Of a DNA stretch of 64,000 bases, positions 58,529 through 64,000 are shown piece after piece. The position numbers and the translations under genes were made by a program. Under the pieces are notes generated by a model that saw nothing but the letters and a program-made list of their open reading frames with translations, searched no databases and was not told the DNA's origin. Source of the stretch: Paenibacillus tyrphae (GTDB lineage Bacteria; Bacillota; Bacilli; Paenibacillales; NBRC-103111); assembly GCF_000722545.1 (NCBI RefSeq), contig NZ_JNVM01000024.1, forward strand, positions 62,001-126,000, read 5' to 3'. Positions within the stretch are counted from its first letter, which is position 1; each line of letters opens with the position of its first letter.

Positions 58529-58557
58529 CCTCTAACTTCCCAGAAGGAGGTTAGAGG
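58529..58557 (+). promoter_or_regulatory. Hairpin that overlaps a ribosome site
   Basis: CCTCTAAC (58529-58536) and GTTAGAGG (58550-58557) are a perfect 8-bp inverted repeat. AAGGAGG, the ribosome site for the next gene, lies in the loop and right arm. Folding would hide it, so translation could be controlled; alternatively it is a terminator for the PARG gene without a T run. Confidence 0.5.
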
Positions 58558-58560
58558 TTA

Positions 58561-58848
58561 TTGAGCCGAAGTGTAAAAAAATCCCCCGTATGGAACGATC
58601 ATGACACACCCGGTACACGTTGGGCTAAGCAGCAAGCCAGTAAAGCGGTACGCCGTTATGCCGGTGACATGCCAAATGGAAAATGGTACCGAAAACTATT
58701 TTGCTCTTGGAACATTTGCGACTATAGATTTTTCAAAACACGGCAGCAGGCCATCCATGAATGGGAAACTTCTCCGTGGCCCCGGGACAAACAAATGTCC
58801 CGAAAAGAAGTGATACTAAAGTGGTTTAAAATTTACAGAAGGAAATAA
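58561..58848 (+). CDS. Small basic protein of unknown function
   Basis: 95 residues, strongly basic, with many Trp and Tyr (KWYRKLFCSWN, HEWETSPWPRD). The start is TTG 58561 behind AAGGAGG at about 13 nt; no better start is visible. There is no signal peptide or membrane helix, so it may bind nucleic acid. I do not recognise the family. It follows the PARG gene by about 110 bp in the same direction but may be separate from it. Confidence 0.6.
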   Translation: MSRSVKKSPVWNDHDTPGTRWAKQQASKAVRRYAGDMPNGKWYRKLFCSWNICDYRFFKTRQQAIHEWETSPWPRDKQMSRKEVILKWFKIYRRK

Positions 58849-58894
58849 ACGAAAGCGTCGGCTCGGGAAGTGTCGGCGCTTTGCCGCATACGAT

Positions 58895-60466
58895 TTAAAA
58901 CGCATACGCTTTTTGCGTGATCGTGCGCTCGCATTGTTCAAGCTCGTCTGCCGCACGGTGCAAATAATCGATGCATCTTCTCAATTCCTGGTTATAGCCC
59001 ACCTTGTAGCCGATCCAAGTTACCGATATGCGCTGCTGCCAGTCTACAAGACTTGCCAGCGTATCGAGTCTGCGGTCCACATGGACGATCTGGTTCTGAA
59101 CCGCTTGTAAGCGGGAAGCCAAATTTCTGAGTTCCATCATGTTCACGCGAATATCCTCATGCTGTACGCCGGATTGCTTCCACGTATGCCAAGAATCCTT
59201 GACGAACTTCGAAACCCTGCTGACGATATCATGCACTTCAGCGTACACCCGCTGCTTAAAGTCGTGAAACCTATCTTTCAGGACAGCTCCAAGTCCGGCC
59301 TGTTCAAACAGATCGTCGAACTTGCGCGTCGCCCACGTTTTGAACTGAACGATCTTCTCATCCACAACTTCCGCAGCAATCTGAGCAGCTGTTACAAACG
59401 CAGTAGCTACAAACGTAATTTCTACAGCTTTGAGCATCACTCCTACGGTAATCACGGTTTGGGGAACATTGGTGACCGCTAAAACACCTGCCGTTTTCAG
59501 TAATTGAACCGAATCGATATCACCATTCCAAACGGCAAAAATGAGCTCCACCGTTTCGTACAGCATCGGGTTAGGCAGCTTTTGAATCCCTTGCGTAAGA
59601 TTGGACAGCATTCGATATTCAAAATCTTTGCTTTGGATATTATCCCTTGTTAAAGTACCATTGTCGTTCACAAGATGCTTTAGGGCATGATGGTCCATAT
59701 TTAATAAATCAGGCAGCGTTCCTTTTTTGGCTGAAGTTTCAATCATGATCGGCTTGGTCGGATTATAGAAAAGGGAAGACACGGAATCGTATCGGTTCTG
59801 AAATTCCTGTATTTTACCCCTCATATGTTGGATTGAATGTTGATAGGTAATGGTAAATTCCTTGTTAAAGCCAGGGGCGTTAAACGTAGCACAGTTGACT
59901 ATTTTTTGTTGGATTTCGCCAGGCGCCGTTAAGGTTGCGTACAGTGCAAGGTTCCCCCCGAGAGAATGACCCGTGACCGTGATGTTGTTATACAGCTTCG
60001 CTTGTGATTCCATGTACAATCTGGCTTTATGTTGCTGGACGCTTTCCTCTTCATACGAAGTCGATGCATTGTTTTTCCAATCGTTCCGAAACTCTTTTTG
60101 GGCGATATCTTCGCTTCCTCGGAAGGCCAACACCGCTTGACCAGGCTCCGGCTCGAACGTGTACGCCACAAACCCTGTTGCCGCATTATCGTCATCAACA
60201 TGGTTTATTTTCCAATGATCATATTTCGAAGAATCCCGAGATAAACTTTCAATTCCGTGTTTAAATGCTTCAAACTGTTCTTTTGTTTTAAAATGGGTTT
60301 CAACTTCCCCAAATGACTCTAACTGATCTTTGTAGGCGTTTACGAGTTCACCTACGGTAAGTGCCCCGGAAAGCAAACTTTTGTTTAGATCCGTATGATT
60401 TTTTATATTCAAGTACACCAGTTCTGAAAGTATCGCCTTATCCGCTTCGGTAATGGTCGTGGCCAT
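58895..60466 (-). CDS. Putative type VII-secreted lipase effector
   Basis: 523 residues. The N-terminal roughly 300 form an alpha/beta-hydrolase of the class 3 lipase kind with the nucleophile Ser168 in TVTGHSLGGNLALYA. AVLAFRGSED precedes it, and Asp and His candidates follow. A hydrophobic middle segment lies at about 330-375 (GVLAVTNVPQTVITVGV and next). The last roughly 100 residues are helical and include WQQRISVTWIGYKVGYN, resembling an LXG/WXG-type targeting module. A lipase first and targeting domain last is the reverse of normal LXG toxins and matches the TslA type of Staphylococcus aureus. It is the last gene of the T7SS unit, 14 bp after the lipoprotein gene. Confidence 0.78.
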   Translation of the reverse strand: MATTITEADKAILSELVYLNIKNHTDLNKSLLSGALTVGELVNAYKDQLESFGEVETHFKTKEQFEAFKHGIESLSRDSSKYDHWKINHVDDDNAATGFVAYTFEPEPGQAVLAFRGSEDIAQKEFRNDWKNNASTSYEEESVQQHKARLYMESQAKLYNNITVTGHSLGGNLALYATLTAPGEIQQKIVNCATFNAPGFNKEFTITYQHSIQHMRGKIQEFQNRYDSVSSLFYNPTKPIMIETSAKKGTLPDLLNMDHHALKHLVNDNGTLTRDNIQSKDFEYRMLSNLTQGIQKLPNPMLYETVELIFAVWNGDIDSVQLLKTAGVLAVTNVPQTVITVGVMLKAVEITFVATAFVTAAQIAAEVVDEKIVQFKTWATRKFDDLFEQAGLGAVLKDRFHDFKQRVYAEVHDIVSRVSKFVKDSWHTWKQSGVQHEDIRVNMMELRNLASRLQAVQNQIVHVDRRLDTLASLVDWQQRISVTWIGYKVGYNQELRRCIDYLHRAADELEQCERTITQKAYAF

Positions 60467-60480
60467 TGTATCCCCCTTCC

Positions 60481-61263
60481 TTATGATTCCTTATACTCCC
60501 AGTCAAAATGACTCAAAATCTCTTGGACGGAATACACCTTTTTTGCATCGAAAATTTTGGTAAACGTATGCGTATAACTTATTTCTTTCCGAGTGTAATA
60601 ATGAAGTGCTTCGCCCACCGTATAAAACTCCGTGCTAACATGCTCAAAAGCGGACGGTTTTAAATAAAACACCGAAATAAACCCATGCTTAAATTCTTCT
60701 AAAGCCAATATTCTATCTGCCAATTTGTCTACTTTTTCCGCTTGGCGTTCCTTGTCGATATCGGGTTCGCTTTTAATAAACAGATCAACGGCTAGTCCAT
60801 TAATCGCTTCGGCCTTAAAGTAATCTTCGATACTCATATTTTTGTCATTCAAATCACGTGCCGGAAAAGATAGGCCGCCCGAATCCAGATTTGTCTTGAC
60901 CCAGATGTCCTTCTGTCCAAATACTTCTTGAGATACCTTCATCATCTTTTCATCGAACTTGTCGGCCATAATCATGTTCATATAGTTGTCCCATACTTTG
61001 CTAAAATCTTTCGTGATCTCAGCTCTGAACCGATGCCTCGGGGAATTCGGGGGATACGCCTCCGCTTTGATCGTATCGGTTGTAAATATCCCTGATCCAT
61101 ATCCGCCTCCGACGTTTTCAACCACGAACTCTTCGCCATACTTTTCATTTAAATACCGCGTCATTTTGTCTTCTGCGTCCTTGTACTTCTGACCGCAGCC
61201 CATAAGCGTTGCAAGCGATAGCAGCATCACGATTCGAAGCACCAGCCTTCCATTAAGATTCAT
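60481..61263 (-). CDS. Lipoprotein, probable lipase immunity protein
   Basis: About 260 residues from ATG 61263; the frame is open to 61293. The signal peptide ends in the lipobox TLMGC near residue 23. The remainder is charged, without other membrane segments, and contains the motif VGGGYGSGIFTTDTIKAEAYPP. It directly precedes the lipase gene. In the staphylococcal TslA system the lipase is neutralised by a lipoprotein (TilA), so a surface-anchored immunity role is a reasonable inference. Homology to TilA was not shown. Confidence 0.75.
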   Translation of the reverse strand: MNLNGRLVLRIVMLLSLATLMGCGQKYKDAEDKMTRYLNEKYGEEFVVENVGGGYGSGIFTTDTIKAEAYPPNSPRHRFRAEITKDFSKVWDNYMNMIMADKFDEKMMKVSQEVFGQKDIWVKTNLDSGGLSFPARDLNDKNMSIEDYFKAEAINGLAVDLFIKSEPDIDKERQAEKVDKLADRILALEEFKHGFISVFYLKPSAFEHVSTEFYTVGEALHYYTRKEISYTHTFTKIFDAKKVYSVQEILSHFDWEYKES

Positions 61264-61316
61264 TTCCCCGCACCATACCCTCCATGAAAACAAAATTGAA
61301 TACGGAGTGTTTCCCG

Positions 61317-61508
61317 TTATCTCAAACGATACAGCATTTGAATGACCTCGCTGTATTCACTTGAAATTTGTGTCAATCTTCTGGAGCAATAGTCGACGCT
61401 AATTCCCTTCAAACCTTTTAATTCCAGCGCAACGCTTTCCAATTCCCGTCTGATTCTGTTGAGCTCTTCAATAATGGCGGTTGCTTCCCGATCTGCTGCT
61501 GCGTTCAT
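61317..61508 (-). CDS. Small helical T7SS accessory protein
   Basis: 63 residues forming a predicted helical hairpin (EATAIIEELNRIRRELESVA and RRLTQISSEYSEVIQMLYRL). It has no WXG motif. Size and place between the WXG100 genes and the effector fit the small helical partners that deliver LXG-type effectors (Lap or TlaA proteins). AGAGGGATG-type ribosome site present. Function inferred. Confidence 0.7.
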   Translation of the reverse strand: MNAAADREATAIIEELNRIRRELESVALELKGLKGISVDYCSRRLTQISSEYSEVIQMLYRLR

Positions 61509-61589
61509 TTACATCCCTCTTCATATCCATGGATTGTAGACGACAGAGAGCGACAGAAACTCCCTGTCACCCTCCATACGGATCAGATC

Positions 61590-61892
61590 CTACTTGAATT
61601 GGCTGGCGTTGCTGTTAATGGTCGTTTCGGTTGCATCGTAGTTCGAAACCGTATTGTCCAAAAAAGCCGCATAAGAGTCCACAACCGCCCGATAATCGCT
61701 AAACTTTTGGGAATTCGCGTTGAATTTATCCTGGATGGTTCGGGAGGCATCACTATCCCAAGAGCTCGTCAAGCCGTTCATTTCTTTTTTGATCTCTTCA
61801 AGCTTGGCGGTCAAGCTGCCGTTAAGCGTTCGGATCGTTGCCGCGGTTTGGGTTACCTCTGCGGTAGATATGCTGATTCCTTCGATAGACAT
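61590..61892 (-). CDS. WXG100 family protein, variant motif
   Basis: 100 residues with two helices joined by a turn reading SSWDSDAS, where the usual W-x-G is W-D-S. Length, the Ser-Trp in mid-protein and the paralogue upstream identify it as an ESAT-6/WXG100 protein. Low Cys content and a coiled pattern fit a secreted helical hairpin dimer. It may pair with the next gene product. Confidence 0.85.
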   Translation of the reverse strand: MSIEGISISTAEVTQTAATIRTLNGSLTAKLEEIKKEMNGLTSSWDSDASRTIQDKFNANSQKFSDYRAVVDSYAAFLDNTVSNYDATETTINSNASQFK

Positions 61893-61918
61893 TGTAGTTG
61901 GCCTCCTTCAAGGGATAA

Positions 61919-62221
61919 TTAGTTCGCTAATTTTTTAGCGGAGCTCGCAATTTCGGTTTGCGTCGTCCGATACGTTTGGGCGCTATGCTTTAAGAATTCG
62001 GAATATTGCTCCATCAGCTTTTTCATATTTTCAAAATCGTCGCGGAATCCTTCGATTTGCGTCGTATAAGCGACGTTATCCTGCCCCTTCCACGCATTGC
62101 CCATGGCCTTTACTTCGTTAAACAGTTGATCGTATAAACGCTGATACTCGGCAGCATGCCCATCCATGTTTTTAGCTGCGGCTTCCAGCTTAGCGGGATC
62201 TACGACAATTTTTCTTGCCAT
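61919..62221 (-). CDS. WXG100 family protein (EsxA/YukE type)
   Basis: 100 residues with the classic AWKGQDN turn in the centre between two long helices. The second helix ends with a Y-x-x-x-[DE]-like YRTTQTE secretion signal. It is the canonical small substrate and co-secreted component of the type VII machine. A 26-bp gap separates it from the second WXG100 gene. Confidence 0.92.
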   Translation of the reverse strand: MARKIVVDPAKLEAAAKNMDGHAAEYQRLYDQLFNEVKAMGNAWKGQDNVAYTTQIEGFRDDFENMKKLMEQYSEFLKHSAQTYRTTQTEIASSAKKLAN

Positions 62222-62249
62222 ACAAATTCTCCTTTCGGTAATAAAGGTT

Positions 62250-62501
62250 TTATATTAACATCAGCCGAGAACCGTGATGAAGCCCCGATTCTTGAGCTGA
62301 CATGCCAATATCCAAAACGGACCCGGTTGTTCTCTCACACAAAACCGTTTCGCGGGTTGGAGCAAAATAACCGTTGGATAACTCGGCAATCGCACCGGTT
62401 AATAACGTCTCGACTTTATAAAGCTTGGTCGTGAGAGGGATGTATGCGTCATAGGTCCGGGCTAAAGCCGGTACAAATACCTCAACCAGTATTTTATCCA
62501 T
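62250..62501 (-). CDS. YukD/EsaB ubiquitin-like T7SS protein
   Basis: 83 residues with a small beta-grasp pattern starting ILVEVFVPALARTYDAYIP and ending SGLHHGSRLMLI, as in YukD/EsaB. Its start overlaps the end of the EssC gene by 8 bp. The family is a required cytoplasmic component of Firmicute T7SS. Confidence 0.82.
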   Translation of the reverse strand: MDKILVEVFVPALARTYDAYIPLTTKLYKVETLLTGAIAELSNGYFAPTRETVLCERTTGSVLDIGMSAQESGLHHGSRLMLI

Positions 62502-64000
62502 CGGAATCGTCCTCCTTGAGATGCAAGGGCGAAGTCAGCAGCTTCATGAGGACCGGCTTCCCGTTCGTCACGATATAACCGAAATCGTCGCCAATATCCT
62601 GATACAGCTCGCTGGTGAGCTTCCCGATCTTGATCTGATACTGATCCGCTATGCCGTTCCCCAGCCAAATCCCCTCATTGGAGATCACCTTCGCCTTAAA
62701 CCAAGCTTCATAGGAAATGGACGAAATCGACGAAACGCGTTCGCAGATAATGAAATTCACCTGATACGTCGTCTCGCCTTTCTCCAGAAGAACCCGGAGC
62801 TTATCCTTGGAATCCTCGGAAATTCGTGAGTTCAAGCTTGTCAGGGAGTGAACGATCCAAGTCTGTTTAGCAAAAACCAGAACCGGTTCGCCGGCGGCCA
62901 TCGCATCCTTGTATGTGTTGTTGCGGTGGACGAGGGTGCTAAATAACTGTGCAACAACTTGGTCCCAATCCGTTGAATTTCCATAATGGGTATAGTTTTT
63001 GAACTCGTCATCCATCAGCTTGTTTTCCGGATCGATGACGGCAACTTCGGCTTCCCCTTTAGCGGATAGGACCTCGGCCAGCCCTTGGATAAAGCCCGCA
63101 TTGTCGTTATTTTGAGACAGTACAAGCTGTATGTAATGTTGGTCAAAGTGAAGGCAGGCTGTCTGCAGACTGTTCTTCTCCACGCCCACCGGAATTTTCC
63201 CGGCCTTGCCGTACCTTATCTCATCTATCAAGAAATTCACATCTATGAGCTCAGGCAAAATTGGAATTCTTCTCGCGACCGGCTCCGTCCATTTGGCGGC
63301 ATACTCTTCGCCATATTGGCGAATATGCTCGAAGCGGTTTTCCACATCGCGATGCATGTGCGCGATTTGAAATTCATATACCCGATCGGATTTCATAATG
63401 CCTCTCCCCTTAAACTTGGAGGGGTAGACACCTTCTACGTTACCGAGCACACTGGAATAGTCGGCGGCATCGTTAAGCTGCAGCACGTACAATTGCTTGA
63501 AATTTTGCAAAACCCGGTACCGGACCGCGCCTGTATTCAATGCGGACAAAATAAAGTAAATCCCGTACTTCAAGCCTTCCCTCGTTAGATAGGTCACCGC
63601 TTCTTCCTTATCCTCGAAAAGCTCCGCGAACGCCGAGTAGTTATGAACGACAACGACAATGGAAGGAACGGCAGTTTGTGCCGATTTCATATACGACTGG
63701 TAATCGCCGCCATAATCAGCGAACCTCTTTTTCCGGTCTGCGGTCTCTTGATACAGCATCTTGAACAAATTATTAACTTTCTCCGCTTCATGCGAGAGCA
63801 GGACATCGCCCACATGCGGCGCTTTGGCAAATGCGCGTAAGGTCTCGGAAGCGAAATCCAAAATATATACATGGAGCTCGGACGGCGTATGCTCTTCCAT
63901 CAGCGAGTACAGTAACGTGGCCAAAAAGGTCGTTTTCCCGCTTCCCGCCGCACCGTAAATGACCGCATTTCCTTCCTTGGATAGCGGAAATGTCATCGTA
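62494..64000 (-). CDS. essC: EssC-type T7SS ATPase, C-terminal part (cut by window end)
   Basis: About 500 residues of the C-terminal end of an FtsK/SpoIIIE-family motor are in the window; the reading frame is still open at 64000, so the gene continues to the right. One ATPase module has an intact Walker A motif (GAAGSGKTTFL), a Walker B-like SIVVVVHNY strand and the arginine-rich end. A second, later module (ILPELIDVNFLIDEIRYG and next) has no clear P loop, which is normal for the last EssC domain. The very C terminus is variable among strains and selects effectors. Confidence 0.9.
   Translation of the reverse strand, partial: TMTFPLSKEGNAVIYGAAGSGKTTFLATLLYSLMEEHTPSELHVYILDFASETLRAFAKAPHVGDVLLSHEAEKVNNLFKMLYQETADRKKRFADYGGDYQSYMKSAQTAVPSIVVVVHNYSAFAELFEDKEEAVTYLTREGLKYGIYFILSALNTGAVRYRVLQNFKQLYVLQLNDAADYSSVLGNVEGVYPSKFKGRGIMKSDRVYEFQIAHMHRDVENRFEHIRQYGEEYAAKWTEPVARRIPILPELIDVNFLIDEIRYGKAGKIPVGVEKNSLQTACLHFDQHYIQLVLSQNNDNAGFIQGLAEVLSAKGEAEVAVIDPENKLMDDEFKNYTHYGNSTDWDQVVAQLFSTLVHRNNTYKDAMAAGEPVLVFAKQTWIVHSLTSLNSRISEDSKDKLRVLLEKGETTYQVNFIICERVSSISSISYEAWFKAKVISNEGIWLGNGIADQYQIKIGKLTSELYQDIGDDFGYIVTNGKPVLMKLLTSPLHLKEDDSDG

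Noticed and set aside
1..64000. CRISPR array or complete insertion sequence.
   Set aside because: No regularly spaced repeats and no intact transposase were seen; only the broken Rpn-type gene and short non-coding repeats.

Overview
The window looks like chromosomal DNA of a spore-forming Firmicute close to Paenibacillus. Reasons: strong AGGAGG-type ribosome sites, a moderately GC-rich base composition, YesMN-controlled sugar ABC operons, a Bacillus-type kamA/yodPQRST lysine cluster, and a type VII secretion locus of the EssC/YukD kind. No rRNA, CRISPR array, complete insertion sequence or ordinary tRNA was found.

Layout. (1) 1-5.9 kb: small uncharacterised genes, a frame-broken secreted-protein gene and an orphan sigma-54 activator. 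(2) 5.9-19.7 kb: a class I lantibiotic cluster read on the minus strand: orphan regulator, precursor lanA (too short for a standard ORF search), lanB, lanT, lanC, then immunity genes lanFEG, a second ABC exporter and a two-component system. (3) 20-23.4 kb: kamA behind a textbook sigma-54 promoter, yokU and the beta-lysine acetyltransferase ablB. (4) 25-39 kb: aldehyde dehydrogenase, gabT, yodQ, thiolase, yodR, yodS, yodT and a glutamate-dehydrogenase-like gene, facing a PucR-type regulator and an amino-acid ABC importer. With kamA and ablB these can be read as a complete route from lysine to succinate. (5) 39.5-49.2 kb: YesN/YesM two-component system, a sugar ABC importer, a TIM-barrel epimerase, an oxidoreductase and an EamA transporter.

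(6) 49.2-58.5 kb is the most unusual part. A bacterial RNA-repair pair (hen1, pnkp) lies upstream of a DIP1984-family gene, an intergenic stretch with two tRNA-like RNAs, and a slipin gene, all on the minus strand. Divergent from hen1 are two predicted ADP-ribose-removing enzymes, NADAR and a microbial PARG. The hen1 leader holds a sigma-A promoter, a 39-codon ORF whose start codon can pair with its own downstream codons, and an intrinsic terminator, which suggests that hen1-pnkp is controlled by attenuation. My reading is one island that senses and reverses RNA cleavage and nucleic-acid ADP-ribosylation; that reading is inference.

(7) 58.9-64 kb: a type VII secretion locus (EssC, cut by the window end, a YukD-like protein, two WXG100 proteins, a small helical protein) ending in a predicted lipoprotein and a lipase with the toxin domain at the N terminus, resembling the TslA/TilA effector-immunity type.

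Two copies of a roughly 230-260 bp non-coding repeat, at 11.9 kb and 39.3 kb in opposite orientation, and a related-looking palindromic element at 29.5 kb point to a small non-autonomous repeat family.
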